From positions 6,510,001-6,574,000 of the forward strand of contig OX637293.1 of NCBI GenBank assembly GCA_951799445.1: a stretch of DNA of 64,000 bases, given 5' to 3'. Under the pieces are notes generated by a model. The model was not told where the DNA came from and did not search any database. It saw only the letters and a list, made by a program, of their open reading frames with translations. The position numbers and the translations under genes are program-made. Source of the DNA: Pseudisothecium myosuroides (taxonomy: Eukaryota > Streptophyta > Bryopsida > Hypnales > Lembophyllaceae). Position 1 is the stretch's first letter; every line of letters begins with the position of its first letter. Positions 1 to 11,262 of this stretch are shown here, one piece after another.

Positions 1-732
1 GGGCAGGCTGGGCAGATAAAAAAATATCACTTTTTTCAAAAACAAAAATTTGAAATTGGTTCTCAAGAGTTATATATACATGAAAAACTTCAAATCAATC
101 CATTGCAATCAATGAGTCAAAAGTCATGAGGAGTTTTAGTTTGCGGGTAGTTATGGATTCTCTATTCTAAAATAAACTTTGAAGTCCTTTCTTTTATTCA
201 ATTTCAATATTTTTTGAAAAAAATAAAATCATAGGATGTAGATTGTTTATTACAACTTTGCAACTCTTGGTATTGGCATCTTTCAATTCAATAATTAAAT
301 TTTTTAACAATTTAGTATTTTGAATCATTCTCTATTTCTTTCTCCTTTCTATTTTTTTCCTATATGTTGTACAATTCCAAATGATGTGAAATTTTTTAAG
401 TATGTAGCCAACTTCTCTAGGAAAAAGAATCCAAAGAAGCACCACCATTTTGGACATTTTTTCATAGAAAAGTGAGCTTGTGAAGTGCAGCTGCCCTATT
501 TTTCGCAGGGCCCAAAAATGATTTTAGTGAATTTGAATGCTTATATCTTGCAATCCACGCGGTGGAAATTTCTGAAATTTTTACCACGTGTTTTCAAGTC
601 AGCATAATACAAGATCCTACGGTTATGTGTGTCAAATAAAGCTTTTTTTTCAAAAATTTGATACTTGTACTAAAAATGGCAATTTTTTGAATGTTTTTGG
701 TTTAAAAATAGTCATAGAACTTTAGGGATTAA
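1..732 (-). repeat. TTAA-flanked repeat, family A, copy A1 (cut by window edge)
   Basis: Read on the minus strand, this begins at 732 with TTAATCCCTAAAG and runs off the window at base 1. Its reverse complement aligns over several hundred bases with 42631-42953 plus 44250-44422 (copy A5), including a shared stretch about mid-way ending in GAAGTTGGCTACAT. That uninterrupted stretch serves as the empty-site reference for the insertion inside A5. No coding potential was seen. Confidence 0.7.
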
Positions 733-1610
733 TCTTAACCTCAACTACTAACAAATTGGTTAGCAATTAGCAATTAATATAAACACCAAACAAGAACTTT
801 CAACACTATACACATCCTAAATTAACATACAAAAGTACGTACTTCAGTGAGTAGACCACCCACATTACAACAATGTATGCGAAACTTAGAATTTGAAAGC
901 AAATATTTCTTGATAAATTGAACACAATAATTAGAAAATACTCCATTTACAAACTTAAGAACATTAAGTCAATAGAAAATGCACAAACTCAAAAAAAATT
1001 GAAGTGGATTTTATAGACGGATAGATTCAAGGTCAAAATTCTTCAATGGAATTATGCCAATAGGACAAACTACAATATAAGTAAAAATAGGGAATCCAAG
1101 CACACCTTTTACTTGGAAAAAATTCAATAATCATAGAAATCCAAATTCTCCAAAAGAATCCAACTTGATAACAATATTGATCAGAAAGACTCATTGTAGA
1201 TACTAGCCTACAATAGAGCCTAAAATAAATCATACTCTCATACGACAACATACATTAGACTAATTATAAATATAGAAGTCATATTTTTTTCAAAAATAAA
1301 AAATAAAAAATAAAAAACTTCAAATAGAAAATATATCAATAATAACTTCAATAAAATTTTCTTAACAATTGTAAATAGGATACAACTTGAAATCTACACC
1401 TCTCCAAGATTTAAGAAACTCCAAAACACCTTTATCCATAATGTGGTAGACTTTTACTTTTATTCTTTTTCTTTTCGTAAAATCTTTATTAGGTAACATA
1501 TTTAATAGGTGATTTAGTCCTTTTACTTTAATACATTGATATTATATAAATAAATATCATATATTATATATATCACATTGCCTTGTTTAGAAAAGAAAGA
1601 TACCAAAAAT
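733..1610. other. AT-rich intergenic DNA upstream of the F-box gene
   Basis: No gene or repeat was recognised. The last 70 bases contain several TATATA runs (about 1544-1575) that could serve as a TATA region for the gene downstream, but such runs are common in this base composition. Confidence 0.4.
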
Positions 1611-1640
1611 ATGTTCATGCAAAAGAATTCAATTGTATAG
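1611..1640 (+). promoter_or_regulatory. Possible upstream ORF in the F-box leader
   Basis: An ATG at 1611 opens a nine-codon frame that ends in TAG at 1638-1640, 88 bases before the chosen F-box start. If the transcript starts upstream of 1611 this uORF could lower translation. The transcript start is not known. Confidence 0.25.
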
Positions 1641-1728
1641 TATCATTCAAGGATTAAAAAAAACATCTTCCTTGGAAATACGGTTTTCGAACAATATTTA
1701 TTGTCTCACTCTCTTTAAAGGGTGTAGA

Positions 1729-3030
1729 ATGCATCTTATTGAAGACCTAAACCACTTAAACAATCGTTTGAATCAATACTATCAAGTCCTTATAAATCAA
1801 TTTGAGCTTATGTATAAAGCAAAATCGTTTCCAGGACAAGAAAGAATTCATTTTGATATGATGGAGAATATTGGTTCAAAAAGATTGGAAAGAAATGGGT
1901 TCACTCCATGCCAATCAAGAGAATTATCCATTAATATGGTGATGAGTGTTGTGGCTCAACTTCCGTTGCCACAACTCTTTCAAGCTCGCTTAATTTGTAA
2001 GGAGTGGAACTCAATTATTTCATCTCATAATTTTTTCAAGTACTATTATCCAATCATCATGGCTAGACCCTCAAATGCCATGCTGAAATTTAACTTTCAT
2101 GGAAGTTTTAATTATGAGGAAGTGTTTGAATATTTTCAAAGGCAAGGCCAATGGAAAAAGTTTCCACCTCTCAAAGATTTGCTAGACCAAGCTCATGAAC
2201 TCGTAGATGCTGCAGAAGGAATTTTGTGTTTAAGAGGGGTTTCAAACTTGTTTGTCTACGATCTTTTAATGCAAACATGTACGCAATTGCCACCAATCAC
2301 AAACCCTCAAAATATGAGAAAAAATTCTATAACCATTTTAGTAGATTGCAGCACCAACTCTTACAAGGTTACTATGGTTGGATGGATATACAAAAGATGT
2401 ACCAATGATATAAATTTATGTAGAGGTGTTGCTGTTTTTGAATCAACAACAAGGATATGGAGGACGTCGAGTGTATCACATCCATCTCAAGTCGATAGGT
2501 TAGGTTTGAGGATGAGATTTGAGGAGGCAGTTGTTTTGAAGGAAACTTTGTATTGCCAAATAGTAAATCATAAAATTCCAATGGGCAACCCGAACAGAAT
2601 TGGACTAATGATCTATAATTTGCAAGCTAAAGCGTGGCATAATTGCGTATATACAATTCCTTCTAATAATCAATACTATCAATTTTCGAATGTGGTACAA
2701 TGCAGTGGTGATATATACATGATCTCTGTACAAGATAAAAGATATGGTTGTAGATTTTATTTCAAAAATATAAAAGTCCTCAAGCTTGATACAATTACTG
2801 ATTATGCTCCACTTACTAATGAATATTCAGAAATTCACCAAATCTGTAATGCATGGAGGCACATTGCTAGTGAAGACATAGTTCAAGATTTGAATAGAGA
2901 ATATGTAAGTGTACAAGCAACTTGCAACGTTGTTTGCATTGGAAGTAGAAACCAAATCTACATTTCGATGGGCATAGATTTCATTGTAGTATACAATATA
3001 GACACTCATTGTTGGAATAAATTACTATAA
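1729..3030 (+). CDS. F-box/kelch-type protein
   Basis: A 433-residue protein, probably the substrate-recognition subunit of an SCF (Skp1-Cullin-F-box) E3 ubiquitin ligase. The ATG at 1729 is the first in the frame; the frame is open upstream to about 1633 but only without an ATG. The F-box lies at about residues 65-106, with the core LPLPQLFQARLICKEWNSII, the spacing seen in plant FBX6/UFO-like F-boxes that bind SKP1/ASK. Residues about 159-190 (VDAAEGILCLRG, then a LPP motif) match the start of the kelch/F-box-associated beta-propeller of that group, which continues to the C terminus. The usual NPLT of the propeller is replaced by a divergent YDLLMQT. No intron is needed. It stands alone in AT-rich DNA; the target is unknown. 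It could be a recent lineage-specific duplicate or an aging copy, but the frame is intact. Confidence 0.8.
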   Translation: MHLIEDLNHLNNRLNQYYQVLINQFELMYKAKSFPGQERIHFDMMENIGSKRLERNGFTPCQSRELSINMVMSVVAQLPLPQLFQARLICKEWNSIISSHNFFKYYYPIIMARPSNAMLKFNFHGSFNYEEVFEYFQRQGQWKKFPPLKDLLDQAHELVDAAEGILCLRGVSNLFVYDLLMQTCTQLPPITNPQNMRKNSITILVDCSTNSYKVTMVGWIYKRCTNDINLCRGVAVFESTTRIWRTSSVSHPSQVDRLGLRMRFEEAVVLKETLYCQIVNHKIPMGNPNRIGLMIYNLQAKAWHNCVYTIPSNNQYYQFSNVVQCSGDIYMISVQDKRYGCRFYFKNIKVLKLDTITDYAPLTNEYSEIHQICNAWRHIASEDIVQDLNREYVSVQATCNVVCIGSRNQIYISMGIDFIVVYNIDTHCWNKLL

Positions 3031-3437
3031 TATCTTCTAGTTAATTTATTTGTTTAGGAAATAGATAGTTGCATAGTTCAGTTTAAAATTATTGTTACTA
3101 AATATTCAACTAAGAAATTTTTTGTTATAGAGAATTAGAATATTTACTTTTATAATTTTTTTAATTCTAAAATTTAAGAATAAGATTGTCGCGGGCATAC
3201 TTCCTACATCATGTTGATGAATTTCTTAAGCTTTTATATATCACCTACTTTTCTTTGGAGAGTTTTTAACTTAATATATGAATTTAGGTTCACTTTGAGT
3301 AGTTGAATTGTTGAAACCTATCTTTATCATATGAGTTGGAATGGATATATATAGTGTTTTGTAGAAGTCTAACCATCTAAGAAACTTGGATGTCATTCAT
3401 CTAGTATCTCAAAGGATTTTTAGAGCACTTTAAATGG
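3031..3437. other. 3' flank of the F-box gene
   Basis: AT-rich sequence, presumably holding the 3' UTR. Nothing else was recognised. Confidence 0.35.
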
Positions 3438-3708
3438 CATTAGAGGAGATCTGAGCCTTTAAAAGATTGTTTTAGGGCTGCTCCCAATGCTGGGAACCAG
3501 CCCCCTGTTGTCAATTTTTTTATATTAAAAAATAAAAAATAAAAAAATAATTAAAATGTTAAAATAATACTAAAAAAAAATCTAAAAATCTGACGTGGCA
3601 GTAGCTTGGCCACATCAGGCTGATGATTTGGCAGCGTCCCAGCATTCCTGCACAGTTCCCACAGTCCGGGAACTCGCAGTCTCTTAGAAGCCCGAATCTC
3701 CTCTAATG
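3438..3708. mobile_element. MITE-like element (CATTAGAGGAGAT ends)
   Basis: The inverted ends are CATTAGAGGAGAT at 3438 and ATCTCCTCTAATG ending at 3708, about 271 bp apart. The middle is A/T-rich, flanked by CTGACGTGGC and GGCCACATCAG. The element closely resembles the cluster at 46960-47490 in ends, core motif and length, so I treat them as one family. No coding capacity. Confidence 0.7.
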
Positions 3709-6552
3709 GCTATTTGCTTTCAAGTTGGTTCATTGATTTCAATTTTGCAATGAATGTTGTATTTTATTAAATTTTTGTCTTCCAATGACAAAGTGATTAA
3801 GAAAGCCGTTTATACCTTAGACCGACCTTACAACTGAATGAGTGTTTATTTGAATATTGGTAGATTGCAACTAATTGCATGGAATTTAATACTCAATGAA
3901 ATATGACCCAATTTAGTATTTCATAATTCATTCCAAAAATATATAAATAATACAATTTTTTTTACAAAAATTATGATTTTTTTTTTTTAATAAATTTTTT
4001 TATGCGCTTCTATTTCTGTAAGAGTAATTTTCATATTTCAAATGAAAAAAACTTTTAATCATAAGAGTGCTTTAATTCAATGTATAACTTATATCCTACT
4101 TGAAGATGAGGTTCAACATTTCTTATTGAATGATCAATAAAAGTTGGCAAATGTGTATCAATAAATGCTATAAAATATAAAGACTTGGATTTCTTCAACA
4201 AATGTTATATACTGCAATGGTATTGCTACAAGTTTTATTTTTAGATATGGCAAATGTGATGTTTTAGGTCATTTGGATTATAAAGTTGATGGTTACATAG
4301 TCATTCCTTCTAGAAATAAGTGTCCACAATTTTGTTAAAAATGTTTGATACCAATTTCATTGCCATATTATGAAAAGCATAATCAAGAAGGATTCCAAAT
4401 TTTATATCACCAAAATCAATGAATAACATTGCATGATTGTGCGCATTGCAACCTAAATAAAATTGGCCACAAGAAAACTTCCATATGACCTACTCAAAAC
4501 TTGAAAAACATGAGCTCCAATGTGGACAACTAATTTTGGACAAAACGGAGGATTAGGATTGCTTCTAATAAGTATATGAGAAAGTGCTACATACATGAAT
4601 AAGCCTACATCCTAAATTGTATTTGGATTGCGTTTTTAAACTCTGAAATTTTAAGTATAAAACTTAAATTTTTTTTGTATATATGCTTGTAGTGTATTCT
4701 TGAAAAAGATTATATAATCTTTAGTTTCACTTCTACATTTGCCTCATTAAAAATTGCTTTGATCTTTGTATGGTTGTGAATATAAAAAATTCACTGAGTA
4801 TTGCACAAAAAATTCCAATAGTATTCCTTACAAAACAAAAAACATGTTGCAATGTACACTATCAAATTCATGCCAAATATAATATACTATAAGAGCATCT
4901 TCAATGGGACTACCATTCAAATACCCTAATGAAATTGGTTTGGTAGGGCTATTGCAGGGAACTTATTCTGTGCCCCAAATTAAGTTACTATTACAATATC
5001 TTGCATGTTTGTGGGCTTACAATTTTTGAATTTGCAACCTTCACTTTGAGCTTCTTTTGAGAGCCCGCAAGAAAGCTTTTTATATGAAAAAACTAGTTTT
5101 TCCAACACTTTTTGCATTTATTTGAGCCTCATGTAACTACTCTACCGCAACAACTTGCCTAGTTTTTTAATGTAGCATGTACCACCAAATTCTTCTCATA
5201 GACCCCAAAACATTATGATTCTCTTTTGTTAAAAATTCCCTTGGGGCTTCTTTGCACTAATGAGCAAGAGTTGGTCCAAATAATTATCTTGGTTATGGCT
5301 CTTAGATAATAGCTGTGACCAAAAGCCAATGTTGTTGTCTATTGGTTACCTCTAATAGGCTAGAGTGAACTTAGCATAATCCCTTGTGGATTGATTTTTT
5401 AAATGAAATCCTAAAAAAAATAGATTTAATTATTTTTTTATTTTTTAAAATTTGTCCTTACTCCCCTTTTATTTTTTCTTCTCACCTCTTAGTAAAATTT
5501 CAACAATTAGGAAACTTGTAAATACTAGGAATACAAAATGTATTTTTACAGATTTAGTCAATAGTATATAGTAGAAAATAGTACCATATAAATGGCCACA
5601 CCATTATTTTAATGTGTATTTACAATGGAATTAGCATTGAAAAAATTTAATATAAGAATTAAAATCCATTTATTGAAGTAAATATTGCAATAAAACTTTA
5701 CTTATAGCAATGAAATTGCTATTACTAAGACAAAAATGCGTTTTCCGTAGTATTACAACATTTTGGTTATAAAAATAATATTCTAGCAATAAATCAACAT
5801 TCCAACAATAAAATTGCATTCACAATAATAAAACAACATTAAGGATTGACAAAAATAAACCAATTAGCTTTGATGGAATGTCTCAAGATTGTCTTGCCAT
5901 AAAATCCTTTTATCCATTTTAGGACATGTAGGATTCCATGTCATTTTAGCACCCATTTTGAATCTTGGTCACTCTTCGTTTATAAAGGCTAGTGTAAAGT
6001 GAGCTTAAACTCTCACGTAAATATTTGGACTCTTCTTATCCTCCTCTTTCAATCACAATACTCCAAGTGTTTTGGCCATGGCCCTTTGTCACTATTATAA
6101 AAAGGTCTTAGTTTCTGGCCTCATTGGTTCAAGAGATCGAACACTTGGGCCAAACTTGTATTGAAGCCGGGACCTTGCCATCTTGAATAGTATTCTAGGC
6201 TTGGGTCTCAAGTTCTCAATGAAGATGATCTAATACCACCAAGTACAATACATTGAATATTCTCATTAGGTTGCCTTAGAAGGATGCTATTGTTGATGTA
6301 AAAACATAGGTTGTTACATTGAATGTCACCTAAAATCCGTCTCTTAAAATACAAGTTTCTTATAGTGTTCCAATTAGACTGTCAAATCTAACATATAGGT
6401 ACATGATGAAAAATAGACTACTCATTGTACACCATGTATATATAGTAGAAATTCAAAGTTTTATTATTCTAATTCATCATTTTATTGATTACATAAATGA
6501 ATGTAAAATGTTGAGGAAATATAGTGGAACAATCTAATGACAAAGTTTGGTA
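3709..6552. other. AT-rich intergenic DNA
   Basis: No gene, exon or well-bounded element was recognised on either strand. A phrase TAAGAGCATCTTCA at about 4889 recurs in similar form at 40871 and may mark an old repeat. Confidence 0.4.
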
Positions 6553-6914
6553 TAAGGTAGCAACACCCATAACCGTCAATTTAAGCAATTCAGCATAGTT
6601 GGAGGTACCTTTTTCTAGAAAAAATATTATTTCAGTATTAGCAATTGAAAATCATGAATATTAAAATTAAAATTAAAATTAATAATTGGATAAGGCACCT
6701 AATTTTTGTGAAATTTCAAAATAGAACTCCCTAGGGCACCCTAAACCACACTCTACTAAAGTTGCATTGATTATAGCACCAAAATCTTAAAAAATCCGAG
6801 CCCACCAACCACAATTAAGGATGGACACGGTTTCAAGGTACTTTTGGAGACACTTGTAGAGAACTCTACAATTGAAGTATGGGTACACTAATGGTTATGG
6901 GTGTTGCTACCTTA
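6553..6914 (+). mobile_element. MITE-like element M1 (GGTAGCAACACCCATAACC ends)
   Basis: The ends at 6553-6574 and 6893-6914 are perfect inverted copies of about 22 bp containing GGTAGCAACACCCATAACC. The sequence next to the left end (about 6571-6614) recurs inverted with few changes at 9903-9947, so M1 and M2 are two copies in opposite orientation. No ORF of note. Confidence 0.7.
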
Positions 6915-7413
6915 GCAGACTTCCACTATCAAAGTTTAATATCTATATTTACACTTCCATGCTTCTAAAAAAAATACTGATTTGTGAAGAGGTTCTGAAA
7001 ATTATATATTTCAAAATTATTGTCATAATTAACCATGAAACGTATGACCAATAGAATAAATTGTTTTGACAACTCGAGGAGATCACTCCTTGTAATTTAA
7101 GGTATACACTTGAGTTAAGAGGGTATTTGATGTGGGGCTATTTACCTTAATTGTTGCATTTAAGATGACCGTATTTTTACATAAAAAGCTAAAAGGGGCA
7201 TATTTTCAAAACCCTATGTTTTTTATAAATTCATTCATGAGTTTTGCTAAGTGGGACTATTTTACATATAAAATTTAAGTGTCCAATTTTTTCTCACCTC
7301 CAAACTTCTTCACAAATTTTTCCTTCCTTCTACTATATATGTGTATAGGATATACACCATGAAACCAACAGCAATCAATAAAATTCAAGTGCCATTGACT
7401 AAGTGACAATTTT
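6915..7413. other. AT-rich intergenic DNA
   Basis: Nothing recognised on either strand. Confidence 0.35.
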
Positions 7414-8296
7414 TACCCCCCAAAGGTCAATTGTCCATTGAACCAATAATTAAAAATCTGGGTAGCTTCCTATGAATTCAAGTCAATTTTGGTCAAATGT
7501 TCATGAAATTTTGATACAAGATGTGAACATGTACCCCTTTAGTGAGAATATAATTTTTTTTCCACCCTAAATTTTTTTGGCAACCCAGGCAATTTGGACA
7601 TCTTTTGGTCATCTTTTGCAAAAACTCTCATCAAATATTGAAATTTGGCATTTATGTAATTAATAAAATATGGCATACAATTATATAAAACAATTGTTTT
7701 CAAATTACATTCTAAGAGGAGTCAAATTTTGTTAACTATGTCGGGGTGGTTTTGAGGAAAAATATCTTTTTCTAACCTCAGTGTTTCCCATATATTACAA
7801 ATGCTTGTCTCAAAAATTTTATCATTTGGAATTTAAATTAAAAAATTTCCTCATTGCACAAGAAATCATCAAAAACTGATTTGTATATTGCCAATGTATT
7901 TAATTTCCTTGCATTACAGGTTGATTTAGAGTAAGGTAGACTCTATATATTTTGCTTTTGAAATTTTTCATGAGTGAACTTTACATCATATATTTATGAA
8001 TATTCAAAATCCTCATTTTTGTGCAGACCAAAAATTTTACTCCAAGAGGGATCAAAGTTTGCTGGACCTTATTTGCATGAATTAAAAAAAGCTTTTTTTC
8101 TTACTTCAAACAAAATAATCTTTCAATCCACATGGTCAAATGGGCTGAAATTTTTTCCACACATTGTCTTAACTAATTAATATACTTTTTATGCTTGGAA
8201 TAAAAAATAAAATAAAAATTCTTTTAGACAATGCATCAAAAATTGCCAATTTTGGATTTTTCTCTTCCCAAACACTGTTTGGCCTATAGGGGTTAA
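7414..8296. repeat. Possible old family A copy
   Basis: The right edge reads CCTATAGGGGTTAA (to 8296), preceded by AAATTGCCAATTTTGG, much like the ends of other family A copies. The left edge near TTTTACCCCCCAAAGG (7414) is degraded. The interior similarity is too weak to be sure. Confidence 0.35.
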
Positions 8297-9589
8297 TAAC
8301 ATTGAACACTTTAGAATACCTACTGAAACTATCCTATGAACATCTCATTCATTATAAGTGTGATTAACACATATGGCTTCAAAGATTGGAATTCAATGGA
8401 CTATAAATTCTATTCTTGTGTTATACAATTTTCAGTTTGTTGAATCTACTAAAGTAAACCTCCCTATTCATGCAATGTGATAATTTTTGCCACTTTTGGT
8501 TGATGTCTTACATTCATACTTAATTATTTTTATCTATACACTTCTAATACCGTGGTACAATTTTAGTCAACCACCCTTCAATGTTGATTTTCTTGACTAT
8601 GTCCATTTTATCATCCATATGAAATTATTTGTCCACACCTATACTCATTATAATATGAAAAATTTGCACGGCCTCTATCTGTCAAGGCTAACTTATTAAT
8701 AAAAATTCCTACTACATGATCTTTTTACATATCCTAATTTATACATAATAGAGTATATAGCATTTCATGAACCCTATAGTAGCCCTCCATATAATATAAA
8801 ATTTCTCCGCTTCAAATTAAATGGACCCTATCTTTTAACTCACGTACTTTTCTAAAAACCTATAGTAATCTCCCCGGGTTTGACAATTTGTCATCCGGAA
8901 TTGCCCCAGTCTAAAGGCGAGTGTCAAGCCAATAAGAAAATTGAGTTTTTTTAAAGCATCTTTTTGCCAATTTCTTTCAATTCCAAGCTTGGGCCTAGAA
9001 TTTCCAAATCTTTATTATTATAATACATTATGTAATTCAATTGAATTAGTACAAATTAATAGAGTTCAAAATTAAAAAAATAGGCTTTCTCATCCTATAG
9101 TTGATTGCCACATAGGCAATACAAAAAAATACAAAAATTTTACATTGATCATTATGGTATTTTGCCATAAAAGATCAAATTTTTGGACCAATAGGTGCAT
9201 TCTTCATTTCTATAATAATCTTGAAAGTCATCCACTGGCCACTAGTTTTTGCGGGGCACCATGGGGCCAAATTGCACCATTTCAAAATAAATCTCTACTT
9301 TTCACCAAATAAAAGTAGTCTTGTTTTTGCAATAAAATTTTCATTTCTATTTAGATGGATGAAGTTGCCAAATATGGAATGAGAAAGTGCATGATTATAA
9401 TTGAATAGGATTGTTCTTGTCCAAAAAAAGGATGGAATGTAGAAATATACTGCTTCACCAAATTTTAAGTGATTGATCGCCATTCCGTTTTTTTTTTGCA
9501 AAAAGTAAAAGCAAAGCCATGTACGTTCCTTTAGGGGTTAGGATTTGATTCAAATTTGGAATGAATATCATTACAAAATCACATTCCTT
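8297..9589. other. AT-rich intergenic DNA
   Basis: No gene recognised. A CCTTTAGGGGTTA motif at about 9529 resembles a family A end, but no partner was found. Confidence 0.35.
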
Positions 9590-9964
9590 TAAGGTAGAAA
9601 CACCCATTAGCATCCTTATTCCCATTCCTGTACCTTAGACTGTCACTAAATTTGTCCCTAGACTTCCCATTAATGTGTCCTTGAAATGCTTAGCTCTGAT
9701 GAAGGACACATACCTAACTCTCATTTGTTGACTACTGATTTTTGTAGATTTCGGTTTTGTAGATTTTGATTTAGATAGTTTTGGTGGTTTAGGGAGCCGT
9801 TACTTTGAAAAATTATAGAAATTACATACCACATTCAAAAATCTATTTTTTTTTAATATTCATCATTTTCACTCGCTAATACTACAAAAATATTATATTT
9901 ACAAAAAGGTGCCTCCAACTATGCTGAATTGTTAATATTGACGGTTCTTGGTGCTTCCACCGTA
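9590..9964 (-). mobile_element. MITE-like element M2 (reverse copy of M1)
   Basis: The left end TAAGGTAGAAACACCCATTAG corresponds to the right end of M1. The right part (9903-9947) is the reverse complement of 6571-6614 with a few differences. Length about 375 bp against 362 bp for M1. Non-coding. Confidence 0.65.
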
Positions 9965-9971
9965 CTAACTC

Positions 9972-10961
9972 GTCAACAATTCTTCAAGACCCCAAAGAAG
10001 AGGACCTCTTAGAAAATTAAATGTTAGTACATAACATTGTTAACCTTCGCTTGGAGTTCCCTTTTGCTCTCCCCAAATTGGGAGTCTCCTTGGCAAAGGA
10101 ACAATAGCTGGAGTACTATCACTACTTTGTTGACTATGCTCAATCAATCGCAGCTCTACTATTATAACTAAACTCTCCTCCTAGGTATCTTGGGGGGAAC
10201 TGTACCTCTAGCTAGGAGAAGGCATTCATGTGGTTTAACAATGTTATGTATATTTTATTTAGTCAACAATTCTTCAAGACCCTAAAGAAGTAGACCCCTT
10301 AAAAAATGAAATGTTTGTATATTTTAACTAGTCAACAATTTATTTATTTATAAACATATGGTGAACCATTGCATTAAAAAAAGTCACTGAAATAGCCAAG
10401 CCATATGGCTGGACAAATGAAGAGAATCAGAGCCAAAGAAAAAAGAGGGAGGAGGGAGGAGAGAGAAACTAAAAGAAAGAACAAGGAGGGGGGCCCTCCT
10501 TATTTGAACAAATCGCATCCCCGTCTCTTCTAGCAAGGATAGGGGAGGGAAGCCAAATCTTGTCGAAGTTAGACCAGATTCGAGTCGATTGGTAGGGTTG
10601 ATGAAGAGCAGTCCTTTGAGGCTTTAGAAACGCAACACGGCCAGAGTCAAGAAGAACAGTCCAAAGATCAGAGCGGATGAACAAGGTCAGCCAATGTTCT
10701 TGGGCAAAAACTAAGTGATTGCACGCAGTCCAACAAAGCCATAGAGTAGCACCTCGGAGAAGTGACCAAATGGTGCGATGCTCGTAAAAACTTCTAGGGA
10801 GGGGAGAGCCAAAGATGCAATGAATGGCATCAAGCTGAGCATGGGGTCAACAATTCTTTAAGACCCCAAAGAAGTGGACCCCGTCATAAATTAAATGTTA
10901 GTATATTTTAACTGGTCAACAATTCTCTCTCTCTTTTTTTTTTTTTGAAACTGGTCAACAA
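9972..10961 (+). repeat. Direct repeats of a GTCAACAATTCTTCAAGACC unit
   Basis: Three imperfect copies of a roughly 65-bp unit start at about 9972, 10261 and 10846. Each runs from GTCAACAATTCTT through CCCAAAGAAG to AAATGTTAGTA-like sequence. A fourth continues after the LINE at 22397. The LINE and the small reverse LINE fragment both landed on the GTCAACAA word of this unit. Confidence 0.65.
10341..10845 (-). mobile_element. 5'-truncated LINE fragment, reverse orientation
   Basis: On the minus strand, one frame from about 10830 down to 10469 reads through a LINE zinc-finger/RT tail. It includes WSLLRGATLWLCWTACN, the usual W-x(n)-LRG-x2-LW-x2-W pattern, and ends with a TGA before a 3' tail. 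GTCAACAATT occurs on both sides (10331-10340 and 10846-10855), which fits a 10-bp target-site duplication. Its protein differs clearly from the large LINE, so it is a separate family member. Confidence 0.6.
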
Positions 10962-11262
10962 CAGGGCTGCCAGGAGTAAGTTAAATTTGGAGGAGGCAAA
11001 GGATAGACGGGATGGAAGGCGATGCGCTGCCCCGGAGGGGTCCCCCGAAAGGGAGATGCGAACTCCGTTAGCGATTTGATGATCCGCAACGCCTGAGTAC
11101 ACCAATTAGCCCAATCTTGAATTGTATGATTGCATTCTGCTGTCATTAGCTTCCCCTTCCGCCAACTCTAGCTAAGGGATCAAGTCTAGGTGGGGTCGTG
11201 TTCGTGAAATTAGGGTTATATTAGGATTCGCTAATTTTGAAAGTTAGAAGCGATCGTTTGAT

